From Pedobacter rhodius (GTDB lineage: Bacteria > Bacteroidota > Bacteroidia > Sphingobacteriales > Sphingobacteriaceae), in contig NZ_JAPWGL010000001.1 of the NCBI RefSeq assembly GCF_027213645.1, forward strand, positions 62,001 to 126,000: a stretch of 64,000 nt of DNA, read 5' to 3'. The notes beneath the pieces were generated by a model that had not been told where the DNA came from, ran no database searches, and was given only the letters and a program-made list of their open reading frames with translations. Positions 40,924 through 49,816 of the stretch are shown here, in pieces. The position numbers were made by a program, and so were the translations under genes. Each line of letters begins with the position of its first letter. The first letter of the stretch is position 1.

Positions 40924-40990
40924 TGGCTGGAGGTTATTCTTAAAAACTCTTAAGTTGTTTTTTTGTTAGGCTTTAAACTTCTTGAGTATT

Positions 40991-42070
40991 ATGGATAAAA
41001 CACTTGCTTTACCAAAATGGACCATGCTTCTTCCCGCATTGGGTATTTTAACTTATGCATTAACTGGTTTTGATTTAGGTATTTACCTGAAAGTTATACT
41101 TGCCTTAGTGCTCATTGGAAATGTAATTGCATCAGTACATCACGCAGAAGTTATTGCCCATAAAGTTGGTGAACCATTCGGAACCATTATACTGGCCATA
41201 GCCATTACAACTATTGAAGTTGCACTTATCGTTTCTTTAATGTTAAGTGGCGGAGAAGGTGTAAGCGAACTGGCAAGAGATACCGTTTTTGCTGCCGTGA
41301 TGATTATAATGACGGCAATTGTAGGCATTTGTATTTTGAAGGGCGGCATTAAATTTAATGAACAGGTGTATAAGCTCAGCGGTATAAATACCGCTTTGAT
41401 AACCTTATTGGCTATTATTGTACTTACACTGATTTTGCCAAACTTTACCATTAGCGGGCCTGCAGGAGAATATAGTACAAGTCAGCTTATTTTTGTGTCG
41501 GTTGTTTCTCTGATTCTTTATGGAGGTTTTATTTTTGTTCAAACCCTAAGGCACAGAGATTATTTTCTGCCTAAAGATTCAGCATCTGAAGATGAACATG
41601 CACTACCGCCCAATAAAAAAACGGCAATAGCAAGTCTGATTTTTTTGCTTATCAGTTTGGTTCTTGTTGTTTTGCTTGCCAAATACCTTTCTTATGATCT
41701 TGAAAATATTGTGCTAAACCTTGGCGCACCAAAATCTTTGGTCGGTGTAATAATTGCGGCCATTGTGCTGCTACCGGAGGGACTCGCTGCTTATAAAGCG
41801 GCCAAAATGAACAGGTTGCAAACCAGTTTAAACCTGGCTTTAGGTTCGGCATTGGCGAGTATCGGGTTAACAATACCTGCGGTTGCCATCGTTTCAATTT
41901 ATATTGGGATGCCCTTGGTTCTGGGTATTGATGCCAGATCAACAGTACTGCTCTTGCTTTCTACGCTAACTTTGATTTTTACGCTGGCTACAGGTAAAAC
42001 GAATGTACAGCAGGGTATCGTACTTTTAGTCATTTTTGCTTCTTATCTTTTTTACACGATAATACCATAA
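40991..42070 (+). CDS. Calcium/cation:proton antiporter, ChaA type
   Basis: 359 residues from ATG 40991 (a TTG three codons upstream is the alternative). CaCA-superfamily exchanger with two inverted halves of about five helices each. The alpha-repeat motifs are visible as GEPFGTIILAIAITTIEVALI and LLPEGLAAYKAAKMNRLQTSLNLALGSALASIGLT, each with the conserved glutamate. It is separated by a hydrophilic loop (KDSASEDEHALPPNKK). ChaA exports Ca2+ or Na+ against protons. No neighbouring gene suggests a specific trigger. Confidence 0.9.
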   Translation: MDKTLALPKWTMLLPALGILTYALTGFDLGIYLKVILALVLIGNVIASVHHAEVIAHKVGEPFGTIILAIAITTIEVALIVSLMLSGGEGVSELARDTVFAAVMIIMTAIVGICILKGGIKFNEQVYKLSGINTALITLLAIIVLTLILPNFTISGPAGEYSTSQLIFVSVVSLILYGGFIFVQTLRHRDYFLPKDSASEDEHALPPNKKTAIASLIFLLISLVLVVLLAKYLSYDLENIVLNLGAPKSLVGVIIAAIVLLPEGLAAYKAAKMNRLQTSLNLALGSALASIGLTIPAVAIVSIYIGMPLVLGIDARSTVLLLLSTLTLIFTLATGKTNVQQGIVLLVIFASYLFYTIIP

Positions 42071-42221
42071 AGAAAAATTTTCGCTCTGTTAAAACTGTAA
42101 AATATAGATGAGATCTGATGGTAGCAATATCGTTGGTTTATTAATTAATTAGCCGTTGTCTATACAAATTCTGTGTAAATATGTACTTGAAAAATAAGCT
42201 ATTTATACTTAATTTGGTAAA

Positions 42222-43415
42222 ATGCTTTTCGACTTCAGTCTCTACAGTTGCCTTCTGCTGATTTTCTTTTTCCATATTCTTGTTTATAGTTTTCTGTTTT
42301 TTAACAGGGGCATACAACAAGAAAATTATGCAGATAAAATAATGGGCTGGTTTTTGGTGGTTGCGGCGCTGCTAATTGTACCGTTCATGGTTGGCTTTGC
42401 GGGCTGGTACGATAACCAACCCTACCGCGACATTTTATTTTTTGTCCCATTTGTTCATAGTCTTTTTATTGGTCCGTTGCTTTATTTTTACACCAGGGCA
42501 ATTTTTAACTATGATTTCAGGATTAAAGGCCTTGATTTTTTTCACCTGTTGCCCGGTTGCCTCTATTTAATCGTAAATATAATCATTAGTTCGGTTGATG
42601 TTTTTTTATATAAAAGCTATAATTTAACCAATGAACACGAAGACCCTGACTTTGCCACCTGGTATACGGTCTTATCCATGCTGAGCATTCTTGTTTATCT
42701 TTTTTTATCCATCCGATACTATAACCAATTTAAGAAATATACGGCCATAGCAACTTCTTTTGCCGACCAAGCCGGTTTGAAATGGTTAAGGAACTTTTTG
42801 TATGCTTTTTCACTGCTCAGTATTATGCCTATAATCAGGGCCGTGTTATCATACTTTGATTTCTTTGAACGGATGCGCTATTTTGGTCCCTGGTATTACT
42901 ATGTAGGTTTTGCAATAGTGGTCTATTATATTGCAATAAATGCATTTCATGCCGTCCACTTACCTTTGCATAAAATTCAGTTCAACCCTCAATTGCTTCT
43001 TGGGTTCGATTTAAAGGAGCAATCTGCCGAAAATGTTAAAAAATCTGCGGCTTTTGAAATTCCGCCTGCGGTTGATGGAAAAGAGATTGCATTGAAAGAA
43101 GCTTTAAAAGCCCTTATGGAAAATGAACTGTTGTTTGAGCGATCAGATTTAACACTTAGTGAAGTGGCCAAAAAACTTCAAACCAATTCAGTGGTACTTA
43201 GCAGGGCTGTAAATCAACAGTTCAGGCTTAACTTTAACGATTACGTTAACCAATACCGGGTTAACGCCGTAATCGAACGCCTTTCCATGCCTGAATTTAA
43301 AAACCAGACTTTACTGGCGATTGCCTTTGATGCAGGTTTCAATTCAAAGGCAACCTTCAACAGATCCTTTAAAAAGTTTACAGGTAAGAACCCGAAAGAT
43401 TTTCTTGCCACATAA
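42222..43415 (+). CDS. Membrane-anchored AraC-family transcriptional regulator
   Basis: 397 residues. About seven hydrophobic helices cover residues 1-250, followed by a linker and an AraC-type double HTH (about 300-395: LTLSEVAKKLQTNSVVLSRAVNQQF and TLLAIAFDAGFNSKATFNRSFKKFTGKNPKDF). This 7TM-AraC layout is frequent in Bacteroidota and suggests sensing in or at the membrane. It lies 109 bases upstream of a beta-barrel receptor gene, its likely target. Confidence 0.88.
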   Translation: MLFDFSLYSCLLLIFFFHILVYSFLFFNRGIQQENYADKIMGWFLVVAALLIVPFMVGFAGWYDNQPYRDILFFVPFVHSLFIGPLLYFYTRAIFNYDFRIKGLDFFHLLPGCLYLIVNIIISSVDVFLYKSYNLTNEHEDPDFATWYTVLSMLSILVYLFLSIRYYNQFKKYTAIATSFADQAGLKWLRNFLYAFSLLSIMPIIRAVLSYFDFFERMRYFGPWYYYVGFAIVVYYIAINAFHAVHLPLHKIQFNPQLLLGFDLKEQSAENVKKSAAFEIPPAVDGKEIALKEALKALMENELLFERSDLTLSEVAKKLQTNSVVLSRAVNQQFRLNFNDYVNQYRVNAVIERLSMPEFKNQTLLAIAFDAGFNSKATFNRSFKKFTGKNPKDFLAT

Positions 43416-43524
43416 AATATGTCTCAAATTATAATTTGAACCCTAAAGTTGTTGCCTCACATTATGATATGAGGCGACTACAAATGGCTTTATGCTGAGT
43501 TTTGAAGAAAAAAGCTCAGGTTTT

Positions 43525-45696
43525 ATGAAAAATTTTTTAATTTATTTCAATCTGTTTTTGTGTGGTTTAAATGCAAATGCACAGAAAAAGGATAGCACTT
43601 TTGTAAAAAAAGATTCGCTCAAAATTTATAACCTTAAGGAAGTAACGGTTAAAAGCGCTGTTCCGATGGTTAGGGTAAAAACCGATAAAATCCTGATGAA
43701 TGTTGATGCTGTTCCTAATGCAGCCGGATTAAATGCATTAGAACTTTTGCGGCAGATGCCCGGCGTAACAATTGACGGACAGGATAACGTGAAAATCAGC
43801 GGCAAAAATGGCGTTCAGGTATTACTTGATGGTCGCATTCAAACGCTTAATGCTCAGCAATTAAGTGCGTTATTAAAGGGTACATCATCTGCCAGTCTGA
43901 AAGCTATAGAAGTCATATCTAATCCCTCTGCTAAATATGATGCTGCGGGCAATGCAGGAATTATAAATCTGATTTTTAAAACTTCGGGTGCTTATGGTAC
44001 AAGCGGAAACTTAACAGCAGGTTATCAAAAAATGGATCATTACCGTCAGAACAGCGCATTGAACCTTAATTATAAAGGTGCAAAACTAAGTGCATTTTTA
44101 AACGGAAATTTTGACAACAGTTTGCAGTTTACAAAAGTAAGCAGCAACCGCATCCTTAGCGATAAAGTATTTGACCAAAATGGTGTTGAGCAGCAGGGCT
44201 ATAGCAATTCAATGGTTCGTACAGGTTTGGACTATACATTCAATAAAAAACATAAAATCGGCACAATATTAAATTATCAACGCACCTGGGATGATTTCCC
44301 TTCTAATGCAAGTACTTCAATTATAGGCAATGCCGCTGATGTGCTTTTTACAAATACACTGGCGAACCTGACAGAGAATCGTTTTTCGACAAATTTGAAT
44401 TATCAGTATGCCGCTAAAAACGAAAGTAGGCTGAATGTGGAAGTAGATTGGATGAGGTACAGTTCAAACCTCAATAATCTGGTTGATAATGCATTTGAGC
44501 GTGCGGTTCAGCAAACATCATTTAAAAATGATACCAGGAGCAGGATTAACCTGTTCTCGGCAAAAGCAGATTATAGCAAAGCGTTCTGGAAGGGAAACTT
44601 TGAATCCGGATTGAAATTTTCTTCCAGCCAAACCGGAAACGAACTGCGGGGTGAACAAAGCGGAAGTACCGGAAGCATGCAGGTTAATCTTTATAATGAT
44701 TTTGATTACAATGAAAAAATTGCGGCAGCTTACACAAGTTTTGAACGTAGTTTTGGTAAATTAAACATTCAGGCAGGCCTTCGCGGAGAATACACCAGTA
44801 TGAAAGGATTATCTATTAATGAGATTGGGCAAAAAACTGCTTTGCCCGACACATCTTATGTTAATATCTTTCCTACATTTTTTTTGCGGTACCAGTTGGA
44901 TGATAAAAACAGTTTTGGTTTTGCATACAGCAAAAGGGTAAACCGGCCTTCTTTTCAGGATCAGAATCCATACGTTTACCGTACCGATTTTTATTATGCC
45001 TCACAGGGCAACCCCTTGTTACTACCCCAGTTTACACAAAGCCTGGAGCTTGATTACACGTTTGATGGTCAGCGCCAGTTGAAAGTAAATTACAACACAA
45101 CCCGCGATTTGATCGAGTTTGTACAAACCCAGTCAGGTGATCAAACCACGGTTCTGCCCGTCAATGCCGGAACCCGCAGTTACCTGAACATGAGTTTAAG
45201 TACACCATTTAAATTCTTTAAAATATGGGAGGGGTATTTTTCTGCCGAACCTTATTATCAATTTTATAGAGCAGATTTAAGCGCCTACAACGGACTGGCT
45301 AAAATCAGCAATGGAGGCGTTGGCTTTAATGGCTATTTAAGCAATACTGTCGATTTGGGAAAAAAGTGGAAGGCCGGATTAAGCACCTGGTTTAATTATG
45401 CCAGCCGCTCTTCCATTTATCGCACAAAAGCGATTTCAAGCGTGGATTTCAGCCTTAAAAAAACGTTACTTAACGATAAATTAAATTTAAACTTAGCCAT
45501 GCGTGATATTTTTAACACGCAAAAATGGGAGCAGACCGCTGTAATAGGTCAGATTAATCAAAGCAGTTTACGTAAATGGGAAAGCAGGGGGCTTTATGTT
45601 GGTTTAAATTACAACTTCGGTAATACAAAAGTTAAAAACTTAGGCACAAAAGGCAATAAGACCGACGAACAGGAGCGAATAAAATCAAGAGGATAA
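43525..45696 (+). CDS. Outer membrane beta-barrel receptor (TonB-dependent receptor-like)
   Basis: 723 residues from ATG 43525; signal peptide about 1-19 (ending NANAQ). A plug-like domain at about 35-145 (MPGVTIDGQDNVKISGKNGVQVLLDGR, YDAAGNAGIINLIFK) is followed by an outer-membrane barrel of the OMP_b-brl_3 type to about 710 and a charged tail (KTDEQERIKSRG). The CarboxypepD_reg domain usual at the N-terminus of this family is missing. Ligand unknown. The upstream AraC regulator suggests inducible expression. Confidence 0.85.
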   Translation: MKNFLIYFNLFLCGLNANAQKKDSTFVKKDSLKIYNLKEVTVKSAVPMVRVKTDKILMNVDAVPNAAGLNALELLRQMPGVTIDGQDNVKISGKNGVQVLLDGRIQTLNAQQLSALLKGTSSASLKAIEVISNPSAKYDAAGNAGIINLIFKTSGAYGTSGNLTAGYQKMDHYRQNSALNLNYKGAKLSAFLNGNFDNSLQFTKVSSNRILSDKVFDQNGVEQQGYSNSMVRTGLDYTFNKKHKIGTILNYQRTWDDFPSNASTSIIGNAADVLFTNTLANLTENRFSTNLNYQYAAKNESRLNVEVDWMRYSSNLNNLVDNAFERAVQQTSFKNDTRSRINLFSAKADYSKAFWKGNFESGLKFSSSQTGNELRGEQSGSTGSMQVNLYNDFDYNEKIAAAYTSFERSFGKLNIQAGLRGEYTSMKGLSINEIGQKTALPDTSYVNIFPTFFLRYQLDDKNSFGFAYSKRVNRPSFQDQNPYVYRTDFYYASQGNPLLLPQFTQSLELDYTFDGQRQLKVNYNTTRDLIEFVQTQSGDQTTVLPVNAGTRSYLNMSLSTPFKFFKIWEGYFSAEPYYQFYRADLSAYNGLAKISNGGVGFNGYLSNTVDLGKKWKAGLSTWFNYASRSSIYRTKAISSVDFSLKKTLLNDKLNLNLAMRDIFNTQKWEQTAVIGQINQSSLRKWESRGLYVGLNYNFGNTKVKNLGTKGNKTDEQERIKSRG

Positions 45697-45734
45697 TCAT
45701 TATACTATTTAAGCCTAATGTGTAACTTGCAATA

Positions 45735-46196
45735 ATGAAAGTGAGCGCAGGTTTATTAATATTTCGAAAAATAGCTAATCAATTTGAGTTTTTTTTAGTC
45801 CATCCGGGCGGGCCGTTTTTCGCTAAAAAAGATGTAGGCTGGTGGACTGTTCCTAAAGGCGAAATCTTAGAAAATGAAAAGCCAATAGATGCTGCAGTTC
45901 GGGAGTTTGAAGAAGAAACCGGATTTAAGGTTTCCGGAGATTTTGAGGAATTAAATCCCATCACTCAAAAAGGAGGAAAGAAAGTATTTTGCTGGGCAAT
46001 AGAATTTGATGTTAATGCAGCTGAATACCTTAGCAACACTTTTGAAATGGAATGGCCGCCACGTTCAGGCCAAAAGAAAATTTTTCCTGAAATTGATAAG
46101 GCGGGTTGGTTTAAATATGATGAAGCGGCCAAATTAATTAATGAAAAACAGATTTCTTTTTTAGAAGAAGTTCTTGGTAAGTATTCCGCTTCGTAA
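45735..46196 (+). CDS. Nudix hydrolase
   Basis: 153 residues. The Nudix box is complete: G-x5-E-x7-REFEEETGF within GEILENEKPIDAAVREFEEE. It hydrolyses a nucleoside diphosphate linked to another group, with Mg2+. The C-terminal half with EMEWPPRSGQKKIFPEIDKAGWF is typical of a group annotated as NUDIX domain proteins. The true substrate is unknown. It lies 38 bases downstream of the receptor gene but is likely independent. Confidence 0.9.
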   Translation: MKVSAGLLIFRKIANQFEFFLVHPGGPFFAKKDVGWWTVPKGEILENEKPIDAAVREFEEETGFKVSGDFEELNPITQKGGKKVFCWAIEFDVNAAEYLSNTFEMEWPPRSGQKKIFPEIDKAGWFKYDEAAKLINEKQISFLEEVLGKYSAS

Positions 46197-46255
46197 GCTT
46201 CTTTACAGCAATCAAAGCATTTCAGTTTTAAATCTTATTATGTGATATTTGCTAC

Positions 46256-47107
46256 ATGGAGCAAATAAAAATAGGATGGATTGGCCTTGGTAACATGGGT
46301 ATCCCAATGGCTGAGCAATTAATAAAAGCTGAATACAATGTAAAGGTTTATAATCGAAATAAAATTAAAGAAGAAGCCTTAAAAAATATGGGCGCTTCAA
46401 TAGCAGCATCGCCAAAAGAATTATTAAACAGTTCTGATATCGTTTTTCTGATGGTTTCTGACGATGAGGCAATAAATCAGATTTTTAAAAATAAAGATGG
46501 TTTGCTTAATGATAATTCTACTGGTAAGATTATTATTAACATGAGCACAGTATCTCCAGGTATTAGTTTGGAAATGGCTGCATTGTGCAAAGAACAAGGA
46601 AATTTTTATTTAGATGCACCCGTGTCTGGAAGTGTTAAGCAAGCCGAAACCGGTACATTGGTAATTATGGTAGGCGGAGATGAACATGCTTTTGAAATTG
46701 CTAAACCAGTGCTAGAGAAATTAGGTAAACTAGCCATGCATATTGGTGAAAATGGTGCCGGAAATAATGCGAAACTGGCCATCAATTCTTTGCTTGCCTT
46801 ATATGCCCAGGGATTAGCAGAAACAGTTTTATTTGCAAATCAACAGGGTGTTAAAACCGAAGATTTACTAAACCTTATCAATAACGCTGCGATAGGGAAC
46901 ATATTTACCAAAATTAAAGGCGATGCCATTTTGCAGGATAATTATAAAGCTGCCTTTGCATTAAAACATATTGTGAAAGATTTAGGCTTGGCTAAAGCAG
47001 AGGGGTTATCATCGCCTTTAGGGAGTGTAGCTTTCGAAGTTTATAAAAATGCAGCAGCTCAACACGGCGAAGAAGATATCATTTCCGTGATAAAAGCGTT
47101 AAAATAG
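46256..47107 (+). CDS. NAD(P)-dependent 3-hydroxyisobutyrate dehydrogenase-like oxidoreductase
   Basis: 283 residues. Beta-hydroxyacid dehydrogenase family: Rossmann motif GLGNMG (10-15), substrate loop DAPVSGS, and catalytic Lys173 in GAGNNAKLAINS. Relatives include 3-hydroxyisobutyrate dehydrogenase, tartronate semialdehyde reductase and GLYR (glyoxylate/succinic semialdehyde reductases). The substrate cannot be settled. The next gene is a GlcG-like protein, 59 bases away, a pairing consistent with hydroxyacid metabolism. Confidence 0.88.
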   Translation: MEQIKIGWIGLGNMGIPMAEQLIKAEYNVKVYNRNKIKEEALKNMGASIAASPKELLNSSDIVFLMVSDDEAINQIFKNKDGLLNDNSTGKIIINMSTVSPGISLEMAALCKEQGNFYLDAPVSGSVKQAETGTLVIMVGGDEHAFEIAKPVLEKLGKLAMHIGENGAGNNAKLAINSLLALYAQGLAETVLFANQQGVKTEDLLNLINNAAIGNIFTKIKGDAILQDNYKAAFALKHIVKDLGLAKAEGLSSPLGSVAFEVYKNAAAQHGEEDIISVIKALK

Positions 47108-47166
47108 GTTAATGATTAAACTTTATATAGAATAACATGTTGTAATTAAACTAATAAATATAAATC

Positions 47167-47568
47167 ATGAACATAACACTAGAACAAGCAGAATCAGTTA
47201 TCGCAGCCGCTAAAAAGAAAGCTACAGAAATTAATACTAAAATGAATATTGCTGTGGTAGATGCAGGCAGTAATCTCATTGCCTTTGTGCATATGGATGG
47301 TGGTTGGATTGGTTCGGTAGATATTTCTATGAAAAAAGCAAAAACCGCGGCTTGGTTTCAAATGGATACTAAAGCGTTAACTCCTTTAGTGCAACCCGGG
47401 CAGCCTTTATTTAATATCGAGCATTCTAATGGCGGGTTAATTACCTTTCCTGGTGGCGTAATTTTAAAAGATGCTTCTGGTGAGATTATTGGTGCTGTTG
47501 GTGTATCAGGTAGTACAGTTGATGATGACCATGAGGTGGCGGAAGCAGGTGCTGCGGCCGTTAAATAA
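47167..47568 (+). CDS. GlcG/HbpS-family heme-binding protein
   Basis: 133 residues, single GlcG/HbpS domain with MNIAVVDAGSNLIAFVHMDG, ISMKKAKTAAWF, and GGVILKDASGEIIGAVGVSG. Family members bind heme (HbpS) or are co-encoded with glycolate and diol utilisation enzymes (GlcG). There is no signal peptide, so the protein is cytosolic. The neighbouring HIBADH-like gene suggests a link to small hydroxyacids. Confidence 0.85.
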   Translation: MNITLEQAESVIAAAKKKATEINTKMNIAVVDAGSNLIAFVHMDGGWIGSVDISMKKAKTAAWFQMDTKALTPLVQPGQPLFNIEHSNGGLITFPGGVILKDASGEIIGAVGVSGSTVDDDHEVAEAGAAAVK

Positions 47569-47631
47569 CCGGCAATGCGCCCTGATTAAAAGAAAGCAGA
47601 AGTCATTTTAATTGAATATAATAATAAAAAC

Positions 47632-47746
47632 CAACCTCTCCCTGAAAGAAGGAGGGGCGCTGAACATATTAAAAACGCTCGAATCTCATTTAGTATAAGA
47701 TAAGTTACTCCCCTCCTGATTTAGGAGGGGCTGGCGGTGCTCAAAC
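47632..47746. repeat. Paired-hairpin intergenic repeat
   Basis: Two hairpins facing one another: CCTCTCC/GGAGGGG (47635-47657) and CCCCTCC/GGAGGGG (47710-47730), the second reading roughly as the inverse of the first, with about 50 bases between. This is a MITE-like layout of a short inverted-repeat element; the same motif (CTCCTGATTTAGGAGG) is familiar in Sphingobacteriales intergenic DNA. No transposase is nearby. Confidence 0.6.
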
Positions 47747-47814
47747 CACCACAAATCCCCGGAAAGTTCTTAAATTTATAACCATCCCGTTTTAATTATT
47801 TTAATTTAAATAGA

Positions 47815-48300
47815 ATGGCAACGCTCATCAAAGCAATAAATAATAATGTTTTCATCGAGTTTGATAAGGGAAAATTTGATGAATGGTGTGTTTATCTAAC
47901 CAGAAATACAAGCAAACGTTACGCACCTTCAGATACCGAATATTTTCGGCGTCTCCAGGAACTCGGCAAACTACATTCACCACAAAAAATTTATAATGAT
48001 TTTATAAAATTCTACAACCCTACAGACAAAACCATGAACCAAGCTATTTTAGAAACAATAGATAGTCTGGCTGAAAGTTACGCTGAAGACGCAGAAGAAA
48101 TTAACATTTGGTTTACTGTAATTTATGCCGGAATGGTAGCCGAGGAAAATAAGGAACATGCTGTTTTAAAGAAACGCATAAAAAGACTGGGCATGCACCA
48201 GGTATTAATTGAAAACGTGAAACCTGAATATGCTGCAAATTTCTCAAAAGGAAAAAAATGGATGGAGTTGGATACGGTTATGAAAGAGAAAGAAATCTGA
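47815..48300 (+). CDS. Hypothetical protein (161 residues)
   Basis: Soluble protein starting MATLIKAINNNVFIEFDKGKF, rich in charged and aromatic residues, with helical middle segments (ILETIDSLAESYAEDAEEIN) and a basic C-terminal half. No signal peptide. I do not recognise the family with certainty; it looks like a Bacteroidota-specific family of unknown function. It converges on the DNA methylase gene with one base between. Confidence 0.75.
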   Translation: MATLIKAINNNVFIEFDKGKFDEWCVYLTRNTSKRYAPSDTEYFRRLQELGKLHSPQKIYNDFIKFYNPTDKTMNQAILETIDSLAESYAEDAEEINIWFTVIYAGMVAEENKEHAVLKKRIKRLGMHQVLIENVKPEYAANFSKGKKWMELDTVMKEKEI

Positions 48301-48301
48301 A

Positions 48302-49231
48302 TTATTTTTTATAGTTCATAATCAAAACCTCGTTAATTTCACCCCTTTTTGCCGAATTAGAATTTATCATTCTTTTCGCTTTAATTCTTACAATTGTATT
48401 TGAAGGCCTGCCAAATAATTCGTCAAAGAAATTGTTTTCAGGCTCAATATTTTTTGGGTCTGAATTGCTCAATAGCCAACGGTAGTTTTTTCCTGTTAAT
48501 AATTCCGTAAACGCTGCAAGTCTGATTTGTTCATTATCACCGAATTCGCCCTTGGCATAAGCATTAAAAGAGGATGTTTTGCTTATTGGTTTATAGGGAG
48601 GGTCGAAATAAAAAAAACTATTTTTGCTGGCATATTTTAAAGTTTCCTGATAATCCCCATTTAGGATGGTTACATTTTGCAAAAGCTTGCTGATTTTATG
48701 AATATTTACCGGGTCTGAAATTTTTGGTTTAACATATTTACCGAATGGAACATTAAAAAGATTTTTGCTGTTTACGCGATATAAGCCATTGAAACAAGTA
48801 CGATTCAGAAAAATGAAATAAGCTGCATTTTCAATTTTGTAATCTGTTTTATCGTTAAATTTTGATCGGATAGCCATAAAGAATTCTCTTTTTTCTCCCT
48901 CTGAGTTTAAATTGTAAAAGTTTATTTCTATTGAATCTAAAACTTGTATTAATTCATCAGGCTTTGATTTAATGATTTCATAAACGTTAATCAAATCCGA
49001 ATTTATGTCATTAATAACCGCTTTTTTAATATTGAATTTTTGAATAAACCAAAAGAAAACGGCACCACTCCCAATGAAAGGTTCGATATAAGTTAAATTT
49101 TCATTTTTCCCGAGTGCATGGGGCAGATAGTGTTCAATTGCGGGTATTAATTGTGTTTTACCACCTGCCCATTTTAGAAATGGTTTTGCTAATGTATTTT
49201 GTTTGGTGGTATTTTGCAAAGTTAAAGCCAT
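48302..49231 (-). CDS. DNA adenine-N6 methyltransferase, Dam/DpnM (D12 class)
   Basis: 309 residues. The N-terminal motif WAGGK (21-25) and AdoMet loop EPFIGSG (50-56) match the D12 class of alpha-type adenine methylases. The catalytic motif DPPY is at 210-213 (FYFDPPYKP). The likely site is GATC or a related sequence, but specificity is not readable. No restriction nuclease gene flanks it, so it is solitary, perhaps with a regulatory or defensive role. Confidence 0.92.
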   Translation of the reverse strand: MALTLQNTTKQNTLAKPFLKWAGGKTQLIPAIEHYLPHALGKNENLTYIEPFIGSGAVFFWFIQKFNIKKAVINDINSDLINVYEIIKSKPDELIQVLDSIEINFYNLNSEGEKREFFMAIRSKFNDKTDYKIENAAYFIFLNRTCFNGLYRVNSKNLFNVPFGKYVKPKISDPVNIHKISKLLQNVTILNGDYQETLKYASKNSFFYFDPPYKPISKTSSFNAYAKGEFGDNEQIRLAAFTELLTGKNYRWLLSNSDPKNIEPENNFFDELFGRPSNTIVRIKAKRMINSNSAKRGEINEVLIMNYKK

Positions 49232-49340
49232 CAGATTTTGTATCGCAAGTTATAAAAATACCCCCATCCAAATGCTTTAAAAATTGCTTTTTATCTTTAC
49301 CATCAATTTAAGCACCAGCTCCCGTTTATTTTAAGTAAAT

Positions 49341-49484
49341 TTGAGCAAATCATTAAAGGGTCGCGTTCTCCCGGCCGAAAAATTAAATCTGCGGAAAGCG
49401 ATAATAATCGATTTCAATACAGGGTTTTCTTTAAACACCAGGATTAAGCAATTATATGGGCCTAAAGAAAAAGTTCACGAATAA
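49341..49484 (+). CDS. Possible small protein, 47 residues (TTG start)
   Basis: Frame from a TTG at 49341 to a stop at 49484, ending 8 bases before the next ATG. It is protein-like: basic start (SKSLKGRVLPAEKLNLRK), then AIIIDFNTGFSLNTRIKQLY. No family is recognised. It could be a short gene co-transcribed with 49493, or a fragment. The TTG start and lack of homologue recognition keep confidence low. Confidence 0.35.
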   Translation: MSKSLKGRVLPAEKLNLRKAIIIDFNTGFSLNTRIKQLYGPKEKVHE

Positions 49485-49492
49485 TTAACAAT

Positions 49493-49816
49493 ATGGAAAA
49501 TCAGGAAATAGAATTTCAGGCGAAGATGTATGCATTTGCTTTAAACAGTGCAACAAAAGAACATGGGTTCAAGAAAGATGAAGGCTGGAAACTTAACCTG
49601 GCAAATGCAGCTGAAAAGTTGGAAATCGAGCAAAAATATTATCCAACTGTTTCCACGCAGATTGCTTCCGATTCTTTACACAAATTATCAGAATTGGTAA
49701 AAATTGTTTTGAACCGTACACCTGCTTTCGCTAACGAGCCAATTAATACCTTCGGTGCGCAGCATGCAGATTCTGAGTACATTGTGGCCTATAATCCAAC
49801 CCGGGTTCACCGTTAG
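49493..49816 (+). CDS. Hypothetical protein (107 residues)
   Basis: Small soluble protein, mainly helical, starting MENQEIEFQAKMYAFALN and ending VAYNPTRVHR. No signal peptide, cysteine or known motif is seen. Its stop codon is immediately followed by that of the converging ABC permease gene. Not recognised; it could be a nucleoid- or stress-associated small protein, but there is no direct evidence. Confidence 0.6.
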   Translation: MENQEIEFQAKMYAFALNSATKEHGFKKDEGWKLNLANAAEKLEIEQKYYPTVSTQIASDSLHKLSELVKIVLNRTPAFANEPINTFGAQHADSEYIVAYNPTRVHR

